The notes under the pieces are model-generated. The model did not search any database and was not told the DNA's origin. It saw nothing but the letters and a program-made list of their open reading frames with translations. Shown in pieces: positions 1 through 8,545 of a stretch of 16,372 nt of DNA (its first letter is position 1; each line of letters begins with the position of its first letter). The position numbers were made by a program, and so were the translations under genes. Origin of the DNA: Willaertia magna (taxonomy: Eukaryota > Heterolobosea > Eutetramitea > Acrasida > Naegleriidae); the NCBI GenBank assembly GCA_902984215.1, contig CADWAF010001129.1, forward strand, positions 1 to 16,372, written 5' to 3'.

Positions 1-17
1 TGTTGTTTAATAACTAG

Positions 18-75
18 TTCCACTTGAGTGCAAGAAGTACTTCATCAGTGAAGTGGAATGCAGGACTTTTTTGCT
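18..75. repeat. Inverted repeat with internal palindrome and T-run
   Basis: TTCCACTT (18-25) is a perfect inverted partner of AAGTGGAA (51-58). A 10-bp palindrome GAAGTACTTC (34-43) lies in the loop. A run of six T follows at about 68-73, and an Sm-like AATTTTGG lies shortly after that. This may be the 3' part of a small RNA gene entering from the left, or a promoter element of the adenylate kinase gene. Its function is not established. Confidence 0.35.
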
Positions 76-253
76 GACAAATTTTGGCATAAACAATCAA
101 AATTATTTATTTAATTGTTCATTAGATGAAATTTCGTTATAAATTTAAATTAAAAAAATTTTGAAAAAAATACAAAAAAGCGTTATCCTGCCCGATATCT
201 GCATTTTTGAGCGAACAACAAACAAGGAATACAAATAATAAATTATTCTAAGA

Positions 254-931
254 ATGTCATCATCAACTGTTAGAGAACAATTAAATCGTATTATTTTCTT
301 TGGTCCACCAGGTTCCGGTAAAGGTACTCAAAGTGCAATCTTAGCAAAAGAATATGAAGCTTGCCATTTATCTACAGGAGATATGTTAAGAGATGCTGTT
401 AGAAATCAAACAGATTTAGGTAAAAGAGCTAAAGCTAAGATGGATGCAGGTGAATTAGTAAGCGATGATATTGTTATTGGTATTATTAGAGATAATATTG
501 GATCTCCTGCTTGTAAGAAAGGCTTTATTCTAGATGGTTTCCCTAGAACTGTACCACAAGCTGAAGCATTAGATATTATGTTATCCGATAGACAATCTAG
601 AGTAGATCATGTTATCAATTTAGATGTTAAGGATGAATCTGTTATTAGAAGAATTAGTGGAAGACTTACTCATGCAGCTAGTGGTAGAACATATAATAAA
701 TTCTTTAAACCTCCTCAAGTTCCAGGTAAAGATGATGTTACAGGTGAACCTTTAACTCAAAGACATGATGATAGTGAGGAAGTTGTTAAGAATAGATTAA
801 AGACATATCATTCATATGCTGATAAATTATTAGCTTATTATCAAAATAAGGGTTTAGTTAGAAATATTGATGGAGAACAACAAATTAATGTAGTTAATGA
901 ACAAGTTAGAAAATATTTTAGAAAGGAATAA
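254..931 (+). CDS. Adenylate kinase, long (LID-containing) form
   Basis: This enzyme interconverts ATP + AMP and 2 ADP, setting the adenylate energy balance in the cytosol or the mitochondrial intermembrane space. The 225-residue protein has the P-loop GPPGSGKGT at residues 17-25, the AMP-binding LSTGDMLR at 39-46, and the family signature LDGFPRT at 93-99. A full LID insertion lies at about 135-172 and includes DDVTGEPL, so it is the long type (AK2 or bacterial-like) rather than the short AK1 type. The LID has no zinc-binding cysteines. There is no clear targeting peptide or membrane segment. The frame is uninterrupted, the length is normal for the family, and it ends in TAA. The ATG at 254 gives the expected short lead before the P-loop. 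The assignment is secure; which paralog (AK2 or AK4-like) is not. Confidence 0.96.
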   Translation: MSSSTVREQLNRIIFFGPPGSGKGTQSAILAKEYEACHLSTGDMLRDAVRNQTDLGKRAKAKMDAGELVSDDIVIGIIRDNIGSPACKKGFILDGFPRTVPQAEALDIMLSDRQSRVDHVINLDVKDESVIRRISGRLTHAASGRTYNKFFKPPQVPGKDDVTGEPLTQRHDDSEEVVKNRLKTYHSYADKLLAYYQNKGLVRNIDGEQQINVVNEQVRKYFRKE

Positions 932-1266
932 ATTTATTTATTAATGTATAAATGATATAGAAGAAGGTATATTTGTGTTAAATCCACAATTCTCTTAACA
1001 CACACCTTCTCACAACTTAAAAGAAGAACAATAACAAACCTTTCGTGATTGTTGTCGTTGGATGATACAAATTATTGCATTACAGTAGCTGCAAAACAAA
1101 CAGTTTGATAATATCTGGAATGGTTAGAATACCAGTTTTAGTTATTTAGGTAACGAACGTTGATGACGTTGTGTCTTTAATAATACTTGGCCTTATTACT
1201 GCCTGATTCAGACTGTTTTAAATCAAACATTAAAAAAATATTAAAAAAATATAAATATTAAAAAAA
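932..1266. other. Intergenic region, adenylate kinase 3' side to NECAP 5' side
   Basis: No coding potential was recognised. The stretch is visibly less AT-rich than its surroundings. It holds an imperfect hairpin at 962-1010, a small hairpin with CTGG/CCAG ends at about 1117-1137, and A-rich sequence directly before the NECAP start. A TTGATGA followed about 40 nt later by CTGA resembles snoRNA C and D boxes, but no terminal stem supports it. Confidence 0.5.
962..1010 (+). repeat. Imperfect hairpin in the adenylate kinase 3' region
   Basis: AGAAGGT (962-968) pairs with ACCTTCT (1004-1010), and TGTGTTAA (974-981) pairs with TTAACACA (995-1002). That makes 15 base pairs, an asymmetric bulge (5 nt against 1) and a 13-nt loop. 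It starts about 30 nt after the stop codon, so it probably lies in the 3' UTR and may act in 3'-end formation or mRNA stability. Confidence 0.4.
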
Positions 1267-2164
1267 ATGGCATCAGAAGATTTAAGTGGATCCATCTTTA
1301 ATGATGGTAGGTTTTTCTTTTTTTCGTCTTGCATAGGAAGAAACCCCTAACAAACTTATTTGAACTATATTACAGATTATGAACAAACACTTTGCGTAAT
1401 AAATACAGTTTTCGTCTTCCGTATTCCTCCTAGATCATCATCCGAGGGATATAAAGCAGAAAATTGGGGAGAACCATTATGGACTGGTAAATGTAAAGTT
1501 ATTGCAATAGGAGAAAGATGTGAAGTAAGATTAGAAGATCCAAAAACAGGTAAAAACTTTGCTACTTGTATTGTAAATACAGATGAAAAGGGTCCACAAG
1601 CAATTGAAAGAGTTTTAGATTCTACTCGTTATTTTGTATTAAGAATTGAAGATAAACAAAAAGGAAGGCATGCATTTATTGGAATTGGTTTTTCTGAAAG
1701 ATCTGAAGCCTTTGATTTTAACGTTGCATTACAAGATCATCAAAAGTATGTTTTTGTATTTTTTTTTATTAACCCGCCAATTCATATATTTATTATTATT
1801 GAATGAATTTATTGGTTTTGAATTTTACGTTTTTTAATTTTTAAATTATGGTTTTTATTTATTATTTTTTGTATGATTTGAAATTTGTAGACTTGTAAAG
1901 AGATTACATGAACAACAAGAAAATCCACAAGTAGAAGAACAAAAAGATTATAGTTTACAAGAAGGTGAAAAAATTAAAGTAAATATTAAAGTTAAAACAA
2001 AAGGTAGAACTACTCAAACATCTGGTAATACAAAAAGTGGAAATGATGATAATTCTGGTTTAAATGATATTTCTTCATTTTTAGGAACTCCACCATCTTC
2101 ATCAAGAGCAAAGAGTGGTAATAGTAATACTCCAAATAATAATAATAATAACTTTTTATTTTAA
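1267..2164 (+). CDS. NECAP-like adaptin-ear-binding endocytic protein (3 exons)
   Basis: Exons are 1267-1306, 1376-1745 and 1891-2164. Joined, they give 684 nt (227 aa plus TAA) with the frame kept across both junctions. The N-terminal 130 residues form the NECAP PHear (PH-like) domain, with hallmarks VFRIPPR, WTGKCKV, RLEDPKTG, STRYFVLRI and FIGIGFSERSEAFDFNVALQDH; the last motif is completed across exon 2/3. The tail is low complexity (Ser, Asn), ends in a run of Asn followed by FLF, and may hold short adaptor-binding motifs. NECAP proteins bind AP-2 and act on clathrin coats at the plasma membrane. The first exon codes for only 13 residues, so an ORF call starting at an internal ATG or codon would miss it. 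Homology is clear; exon borders are inferred from GT/AG sites and the protein match. Confidence 0.92.
1307..1375 (+). other. Intron 1 of the NECAP-like gene (69 bp)
   Basis: The donor is GTAGGT and the acceptor TTACAG. A CTAAC branch-point-like motif lies at 1347-1351, about 24 nt before the acceptor. Removing it joins GAT-G to AT-TAT and restores the NECAP reading frame from the ATG at 1267. Confidence 0.88.
1746..1890 (+). other. Intron 2 of the NECAP-like gene (145 bp)
   Basis: The donor is GTATGT and the acceptor TTGTAG. Removal turns ALQDHQ-K into the expected ALQDHQKLVKRLHEQQ, matching the conserved end of the NECAP domain. The unspliced frame hits a stop after a run of hydrophobic codons read from intron sequence. 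Confidence 0.9.
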
Positions 2165-2172
2165 ATAAGAAT

Positions 2173-2213
2173 TACTGTTATTTATACAGTAGTGAACTGT
2201 TATTATTACAGTT
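2173..2213. repeat. Two tandem 6-bp-stem, 7-nt-loop hairpins
   Basis: TACTGT (2173-2178) pairs with ACAGTA (2186-2191), and AACTGT (2195-2200) pairs with ACAGTT (2208-2213). The two 19-nt units are near-copies spaced by 22 nt. They begin 9 nt after the NECAP stop codon. They may be 3'-end signals of NECAP or paired MYB-like (AACTG) sites upstream of the next gene. Confidence 0.45.
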
Positions 2214-2336
2214 AGTATTTTTTTTGGTGAAATTGTTATTTATTATTATAATTTGAATTTAAGTCAAATTATTGTTAAATAAAAGTAAATTTTTGTAGTT
2301 TAGTTATTTGTCTTGATGTTTTGCACAAATGCTTAC

Positions 2337-2351
2337 TTTCCCGCCAAAAAA
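2337..2351. promoter_or_regulatory. E2F-type site upstream of the giant gene
   Basis: TTTCCCGCCAAAAAA matches the E2F/DP consensus TTTSSCGC on the + strand (TTTCCCGC) and carries the near-match TTTGGCGG on the - strand. GC clusters of this kind are rare in these flanks. It lies about 60 nt before the preferred ATG at 2413, so it is probably promoter or 5' UTR sequence. Regulation by E2F is inferred, not shown. Confidence 0.5.
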
Positions 2352-2412
2352 TACATTTTGGCAATTTTTGTATTCAATAAAGTGTTGGAACTTTCTGAAA
2401 AAAAAAGCAAAG

Positions 2413-5400
2413 ATGAAGGCTTCTACCACACTCCAAGAACATTCACAAATGGTAGGAATGGAGGAAGATGAAATTGTTAACTCTTCGGAAGAAGAAGAAA
2501 CTGAAGAAATGGAAGAAACTAAAGAAAGTACCGAAGAAAAATTATCTTCCACAAATAAATATAGTTATTCAACAAATTTAACAAAAGACGAATATAATAA
2601 ATATTATTTACTTTCTTTCATTAAAGAAACGGATATAAAACCAATTACTGCTTTTTTATCACAAATTAAAAAAAAAGATACATATACTGAAATGGATATT
2701 CAATTAAAACAAATTTCAACATTATTTTATTTCAATACACCTTTACAAATTCAAGATGGTTTTATTATTTTAACAAAAGAATTTAATTTTAGTGAAGAAA
2801 CATTAGAAGAATTAGATCAATTATTTTTTAATAAACAATTTATTCCTTTACAAAATTCTAATGAAAAATCCTATTTACGTGAAAATACTTTAAAAGTTTT
2901 ACAAAATAGTGAAGAAGAAACATTTAACGAAGAATTACAAAAAATGTTAAATACTTTTATTGACAAGCGTAATGTAGTTTTAAAATACGTTTTTAAAAGA
3001 GAAGGATTTTTTGATTTTAATCATTTATTTAGTACTATAAATTTAAATTTAGAAAAAGGAAATGAAGGTGAGAAATGTGCTTCCATTTTAATTTTATATT
3101 TAAATAAATTAATATTAATTATTTATAGATATTTTAGAAATGAATTTAATAAATTAAGAAAAGAAATTACTTATTTTTTATTTCCAATGTTAGATAAATT
3201 AATAATAGTTTTATTGAAACATAAATTAGAAATTGCTAAATTTGATTTTCATATTTATTTACTTTTAAATTTATTAATTATTTTTTATGATGAACAGTTT
3301 ATTAAAGATTTTATTTATAAAAATTTTAAATTTATTTTGATTTTATTAAAATTAACGAATAGTAAACGTTATTTAATTTTTATTAAAAATATATTTTTAT
3401 TAAACTGTTTAAAAAATGATTTAAATGAAATTAATATAATTTTACCTTTAGATTTGGGTTATATTTTACAAAATAGAAATTTAGTTAATTATACATTTGA
3501 TTGTTTACAAAATATTTTCCTAAATAGGGATATTGGGAATAAATTTTACATAATTGATGAATTATTTAAAGCGATAGTTAAAAATAGAAATGAAGTTATT
3601 TCACAAAATTTAGCAAAATTAAATAAATTACCATTTCGTGGAAAGATTTTAGATGAAATTTTACAAATTTATACAAACCCAACAAATTTAGATGTAGATT
3701 TCCTTTTAAAGTTAATTTTTTCAGCAAAGAAATTATCGTTTTATTTAAATACATTTTTAGAAAGAATGGATAAAAATAGTTCTAGATTAATTAGTGAAAC
3801 TATACCAAGTTTAGAAAATTTAAAAACAGAAAATGATATGATTGAATGTTTACTTTTTCCTAAATATAGTAAGAAATTTAAAAATTATATTTATTTAGCT
3901 ATCTTTAAAAGATTAGAAAATGTGTTAAAAATACCAAATGTAGAAAGGGAAAGTATTTTACAAATTTTTACAAAAAATTTAAATATTTCACCAATTTATT
4001 TTATTAAAAATATTTTACAAAAGAAAGATAATTTACAAAATAAATTAATTAATTTAGAAATTTTAAAATATTATTTAAAATATTTTACAATAGAAATATC
4101 ACATTTAAATATTTTATATTATTTATTACCATATGTAAATAATTATAAATTATTTAATTTATTTTTAGAAATTTTAAAATTATTAAATATTAATATTGAT
4201 TACAATTTAATTTTAGATATTTTGACAGTTTTTAACAAATATGGTAATTCACATTCAGATATTTTACTAAAAAGTAAAACCTTTATTTCTTTATTCCAAA
4301 ACGATAATCTAACAAATTTAGAAAATACCTTTATTTATTTAGAAATGACTGGTTTAAATCAAAATCTAACGGAAATTATTGTAAAGGAAATTTTCAAGTT
4401 GTCAACTACAACAAATCAAGAAAAGGAGAAATCTACAGAATTATCGCAAAAACTTTACAATTTTAGTAAACAAATTTTTGATAAATTTTTTATTCATTTA
4501 TTTTTAAATATTGAGAAAAATGAAAATGTCTTAGAAAATTATTTATTAAATCTTTTTGTAAGAAAATATTTTATTTATGGAATGAGAAATTTAGATAATT
4601 TTTTACAATTTTGTAAAGAAAACAAGAAGTGTGTATTATTACAAAAAATAATTGACTTTTTTAATCAATCACCAAAACTTAATACTGGTGGTGACAGTAC
4701 TTTACAAGTTTCTGTTGACATGTCACAGTTTTTAAAAATGGAATTGACAAGACAAGAGTTAGATTCTTTACCATTTTCTTATCTTTACAATTTTTATCAC
4801 AAATATTCTAAAAATGGAAGCGATAATGTTGAAATAATTACATTAGAAAGTTTATTGAAAGAAAAATTTATACAAGAAATTTCTTTATTAGAAAATACCG
4901 AAATATTTTTAATGAAAATTTTTGTAAAACAAATTCTTTTACAATTCAATTCTTTAATTGATTGTGACTTATTACAAATTACTTTACAAAAAGATCCAAA
5001 AGGTTTACAATATTTAATTTTCAATAATGAAAATATTTTAAATAATTGTAAAGAAAATGACACACTTTTAAAAGAAATGTTAAAAATCTGGCAAAATATT
5101 TTCCCAAATGAAATAATTGTTGACAACTTTACAAATTTAGCAATTGATAAGAAAATATTTTTACATTTTAATATTTTTAATAAAAATAAAATTATACCAG
5201 AATTAGAAAAAACCAATTTAGAAAAAGTTGATAATATTACAAATATGGAAACACTTTATGGTTTATTAAAGGTTAAAAATTTTACAAATTTAAATTTATT
5301 TAAAAATTTCACTTTAACTTTACAATCATTACAAGAAGAAGAAGAAGAAGATATTTTTGTAAAATTTACGGAAAAGGAATTTATTTCCATTTTGAACAAG

Positions 5401-7644
5401 GTTAAAGAAAATCAAGAACTTGTAAACTTTTTAGTGAATTCCTTTTTAAGACCAAGTTCTAATTATCACGTGATTACTTTAAGGGAAATTCAAAAATTGT
5501 CAGATAGGCAACTTTACAAAATTTGTGTAAATGAAATTTTAAAATATTATTTTAATGAAGAAAATAATACATTAAATTTGTCACAAGAAATTATTTCATT
5601 ACTAAATTTAGAAAGTTTAGATTTTACAATAATTGATTCTAAGTATATTTTACCGTTAATAGAAAATAATTTAGATTTAATTTTAAAGTTTATTGCAATG
5701 AAAGAATATTATAACATTTCTTTATTTGGAAAATCTTTACAACAAATTATTAATTATGGAATTGATAATTACAGAGAGTTTACAAAATTGGATATTTTTA
5801 CACATTTATTACAACGTAAAGAATTTTTCTACATTTTTTATAAAATTTTAGAAAAGAAAGAAAAAGCACAAGAAAAAATAGGAAATTACTTTACACAAAA
5901 TAGTCACATTTTTTTACAAATTATTTACAATTATCTTACCTATTTAGAAACTTATAAAAATAAGAATGAAAAATTAAATGATATTTTTATTTATTTCAAT
6001 AAAAACAAAGAAATGTTACAACTTTTAAAAACTGAAATTTTAAAAACTGAAAATTTAAATTATAAATATAAAGGAACAATGTCAATTTATGATTTATTTA
6101 TTTTTGAATTTATCTATTTAGGAAATGAAATTATTTTAAACCCAAATAAATATTCTTTAACTAACATTTATAAAGAAGATGATAACAATAATGAAATAAA
6201 AGATGAGAGTAGTAGTGACAACAAAGATGATTGCAAAAAAGATTTTAATTTCTTAATTCATTCCTTCAAGTTAGATGATAAAAAATTAAATACTTTTACA
6301 AATGATTTTTCATTTATTCTTCAAACTTATTATCAATTTTATATTTTACAAGATAATAATAGTGATAAATATGATATTCGTTTTCTTTTAAAATATATTT
6401 TATATCTTTTACAAAATCCAAATTTAATTGATAATATTTATTATTCACATTTATTAATAGAATTTTTAAAAATTGGAATTTTATCAACAAGTTCAACAGA
6501 TACATATATTACTATTTTAGGTTATGAAATTTTATCTTATTTAGAGATTTATTATAAAAATAATGAAAATTTAATTACTAATTTAAAATTACAACAATTA
6601 ACTCTATTTTTAGATCAGTTTAAAAATAGTATTAAATTTCCTTATTCAAAAGTTCCAACTTGTTGGACTGTTACGTTTTGTAATATTTTAGATGAAGTTC
6701 TAATTTTAGATGATTTAAAATTATTTAATATATTATTTTCAGAATACACTTCTTATTTTGATTTTAAAGAATTTCCATTTTTATCTAAAAACTTTACAAA
6801 ATTTATTAATTTTACTATTTTTAGTAAAATTTTACAAAATGGTTACAAAAATGAAAAGGAATTTAGAGAATTTTATTTAAACACTGGAATTTTAAATGAT
6901 TTATTTTTTTATTGTAAAGAAAATGGAAAAGAAAATTTAATTTTTACAATTTTACAAAATGCAGAGAAAAAATTTAATAAAAATTTTATAAACGAAAATA
7001 TTTTAAAAATTAATTGGACTTTTAAAGAGTTAAATAATTTTGATAATTTTGAAAATATTTCAAATTTAGAAAGTATTTTAGATAAATTATTATTAAATGA
7101 AAAATTAAATTATTTTAAATTATTTTTAAAGATATTAAAAGCTAATGATTTTTACAAAATAAATATTCCATTTATGGAAATATTTAATAATAATTTATTA
7201 AAAAATAATGAGTTAGTAACAAATAAAGAAAAAGTAGAAGCATTTATTTTAATTTATAAACATTGCACAAATAAGGAAATTAATTGGAATAATAATATTT
7301 ATAATTTTATAGAAACTACACTTTTACAAAATGAACAATTATGGTTAGAATTTTTAAATCTTTATTACAATAATAACAAAGTTAATAATTTATTAAATTT
7401 AATTATCTATTTCTTTTATAAATTTGGAAATGTTTATTCCTTAAGAATTAAATTATTAAATATTTTAATTAAATTTACAAAATTAAAAAATATAATTTTA
7501 GAAAAGGAATTAATTACAACAATTGAAGATTGGAATATTTTAATGAGAAATAATTTATTAAATTTGGAAAGTATTTCGTTTAAAAAGAAAAGTGAAGAAA
7601 TAAATACTAATAAGGAAGAAAAGAAAAAGAAAAAAAAATTGTAA
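2413..7644 (+). CDS. Giant uncharacterised helical protein (about 1743 aa)
   Basis: I do not recognise the family. The frame opens at an ATG at 2329, but its first 28 codons read through the E2F-like site. The next ATG, at 2413, follows an A-rich leader like those of the other genes here and is preferred. The first 50 or so residues are acidic and Ser/Glu-rich, and the last 12 end in a run of Lys that could be a nuclear signal. Between them is a long, Leu/Ile/Asn/Lys-rich, mostly helical body with repeated Phe-Leu and Leu-Leu pairs, resembling a HEAT/ARM-type solenoid scaffold. A Glu run lies near residue 980, and an acidic Asp/Ser stretch near 1265-1280. No catalytic motif, signal peptide or convincing membrane span was seen. 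There is no intron in over 5 kb. The stop lies 9 bp from the end of the opposing RCC1 gene. Confidence 0.8.
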   Translation: MKASTTLQEHSQMVGMEEDEIVNSSEEEETEEMEETKESTEEKLSSTNKYSYSTNLTKDEYNKYYLLSFIKETDIKPITAFLSQIKKKDTYTEMDIQLKQISTLFYFNTPLQIQDGFIILTKEFNFSEETLEELDQLFFNKQFIPLQNSNEKSYLRENTLKVLQNSEEETFNEELQKMLNTFIDKRNVVLKYVFKREGFFDFNHLFSTINLNLEKGNEGEKCASILILYLNKLILIIYRYFRNEFNKLRKEITYFLFPMLDKLIIVLLKHKLEIAKFDFHIYLLLNLLIIFYDEQFIKDFIYKNFKFILILLKLTNSKRYLIFIKNIFLLNCLKNDLNEINIILPLDLGYILQNRNLVNYTFDCLQNIFLNRDIGNKFYIIDELFKAIVKNRNEVISQNLAKLNKLPFRGKILDEILQIYTNPTNLDVDFLLKLIFSAKKLSFYLNTFLERMDKNSSRLISETIPSLENLKTENDMIECLLFPKYSKKFKNYIYLAIFKRLENVLKIPNVERESILQIFTKNLNISPIYFIKNILQKKDNLQNKLINLEILKYYLKYFTIEISHLNILYYLLPYVNNYKLFNLFLEILKLLNINIDYNLILDILTVFNKYGNSHSDILLKSKTFISLFQNDNLTNLENTFIYLEMTGLNQNLTEIIVKEIFKLSTTTNQEKEKSTELSQKLYNFSKQIFDKFFIHLFLNIEKNENVLENYLLNLFVRKYFIYGMRNLDNFLQFCKENKKCVLLQKIIDFFNQSPKLNTGGDSTLQVSVDMSQFLKMELTRQELDSLPFSYLYNFYHKYSKNGSDNVEIITLESLLKEKFIQEISLLENTEIFLMKIFVKQILLQFNSLIDCDLLQITLQKDPKGLQYLIFNNENILNNCKENDTLLKEMLKIWQNIFPNEIIVDNFTNLAIDKKIFLHFNIFNKNKIIPELEKTNLEKVDNITNMETLYGLLKVKNFTNLNLFKNFTLTLQSLQEEEEEDIFVKFTEKEFISILNKVKENQELVNFLVNSFLRPSSNYHVITLREIQKLSDRQLYKICVNEILKYYFNEENNTLNLSQEIISLLNLESLDFTIIDSKYILPLIENNLDLILKFIAMKEYYNISLFGKSLQQIINYGIDNYREFTKLDIFTHLLQRKEFFYIFYKILEKKEKAQEKIGNYFTQNSHIFLQIIYNYLTYLETYKNKNEKLNDIFIYFNKNKEMLQLLKTEILKTENLNYKYKGTMSIYDLFIFEFIYLGNEIILNPNKYSLTNIYKEDDNNNEIKDESSSDNKDDCKKDFNFLIHSFKLDDKKLNTFTNDFSFILQTYYQFYILQDNNSDKYDIRFLLKYILYLLQNPNLIDNIYYSHLLIEFLKIGILSTSSTDTYITILGYEILSYLEIYYKNNENLITNLKLQQLTLFLDQFKNSIKFPYSKVPTCWTVTFCNILDEVLILDDLKLFNILFSEYTSYFDFKEFPFLSKNFTKFINFTIFSKILQNGYKNEKEFREFYLNTGILNDLFFYCKENGKENLIFTILQNAEKKFNKNFINENILKINWTFKELNNFDNFENISNLESILDKLLLNEKLNYFKLFLKILKANDFYKINIPFMEIFNNNLLKNNELVTNKEKVEAFILIYKHCTNKEINWNNNIYNFIETTLLQNEQLWLEFLNLYYNNNKVNNLLNLIIYFFYKFGNVYSLRIKLLNILIKFTKLKNIILEKELITTIEDWNILMRNNLLNLESISFKKKSEEINTNKEEKKKKKKL

Positions 7645-7653
7645 ATCAATTAT

Positions 7654-8391
7654 TTAAATAAAAGATGATTTCACTTTAATCTTTTCTCCATTTCCTGTTG
7701 TAAACAAAAGATGAATATTTGTAAATTCTATAATGAGAACCTAAATAAATATTCTTTATATTTTGTGGATGATTTAATCTCGTTAATGTTAAATAACTAT
7801 TATTATTAAAAGTAAGTTGACCTTAAAATCTTCATTATCGCCACAACCATAAACTTCACCTTTATTATTTAACATTACTGAAAAGAACATTCCACAATAA
7901 ATACTTTTCACATCTTTAAAGTTCTTTAATAAAATTAATTCCTTTACATTTCCTTCATTATCAATAAAATCTTCATAAAAATTACCTAATTGACTACTTG
8001 TATTACAACCACAACCATAAACATTACCTAAATTAGTTAAAAATAAACTATTTGTACAACCTAATGAAATGTCAATTATAAATTCATCTTTTATAAAATT
8101 ATTTGTATTAATTAACTCAAACTTTTTCACATGTTCATTTTTGTAATTTGATATTCCAATTTCATAATTTGTATTGGAACCACAAGCGAAAACGAAATGA
8201 TTTTCTAAAATTAAAAATGTTGCATTTGTTCCACATATTATGGTTTTAATTTTTGTGTCATAATATGTATTTTCTTGTAAAAAATTATTCTTTTCCCACG
8301 CATTTTGTGTTGTAAAATTAAATGAATTATTAAAAATTCCTAATTGACCAAAAGCATTGTAACCACAAACAAATAATTCATTGCTTTCCAT
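7654..8391 (-). CDS. RCC1-repeat protein with interrupted reading frame (possible pseudogene)
   Basis: The open frame from the ATG at 8391 gives RCC1-type blades: FVCGYNAFGQLG (7-18), FVFACGSNTNYEIG (66-79), NVYGCGCNTSSQLG (123-136) and EVYGCGDNEDFK (179-190). After Lys190 the frame runs through a Leu/Ile tail to a stop at 7789. At 7822 a step to the -1 frame gives GQLTFNNNSYLTLTRL and then NIKNIYLGSHY, an evident RCC1 blade. Near 7727 a second, opposite step returns to the first frame and gives FTNIHLLFTTGNGEKIK, ending in TAA at 7654-7656, 246 codons after the start. So one base looks lost and one gained. An 81-bp intron (7741-7821, donor GTCAAC) would also keep frame but would delete the blade. 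RCC1 proteins are usually seven-bladed propellers acting as GEFs or scaffolds; this one is short (about 5 repeats). Sequencing error, pseudogene or an odd intron are all possible. Confidence 0.7.
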
Positions 8392-8431
8392 TAAAAGAAC
8401 AGAATGATTTTATATTACAATTTTTATTTCA

Positions 8432-8545
8432 TTTTATTGTCAAATAAAAGTGGATGCGGTAAAATACTTGTTGGAATATTTAATTATTTAATGTTAAATG
8501 AAAATGATGGGAACCTAATTGTCCATATGAAGTGAAATATTGTTG
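8432..8545 (-). pseudogene. Decayed RCC1-repeat gene fragment
   Basis: On the minus strand this reads TSYGQLGSHHFHLTLNN, then a stop, then IFQQVFYRIHF. SYGQLG is the conserved RCC1 blade core. The DNA aligns to the matching stretch of the neighbouring RCC1 gene (about 7755-7822), sharing ATTTAACATTAA and a TTAAAT..TCCA.CAA pattern. Just upstream (about 8545-8585) an Asn-type repeat is open in a different frame. This looks like the last blade of an older tandem duplicate lying directly 5' of the surviving gene. Confidence 0.45.

Noticed and set aside
1158..1206. C/D box snoRNA (TTGATGA ... CTGA)
   Set aside because: The spacing is short, flanking bases do not form a terminal stem, and such short boxes occur by chance.
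1646..1837. 63-codon + strand frame
   Set aside because: It overlaps NECAP exon 2 in another frame and continues into intron 2, giving a hydrophobic AT-driven peptide.
2329..2412. 28-codon N-terminal extension of the giant protein from the ATG at 2329
   Set aside because: It reads through the E2F-like site, has a different composition from the acidic head that follows, and a better placed ATG with an A-rich leader lies at 2413.
4797..5216. 139-codon minus-strand frame inside the giant gene
   Set aside because: It is the complement of the coding strand; its Ile/Phe/Lys-rich content mirrors AT-rich codons.
6314..6505. 63-codon minus-strand frame, and similar ones at 2304-2552 and 7434-7649
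   Set aside because: These are antisense shadows of the giant gene with no recognisable motif.
7815..7832. Programmed -1 ribosomal frameshift site in the RCC1 gene
   Set aside because: TTTTAAG does not allow re-pairing of the A-site tRNA, and a second opposite shift would be needed downstream.
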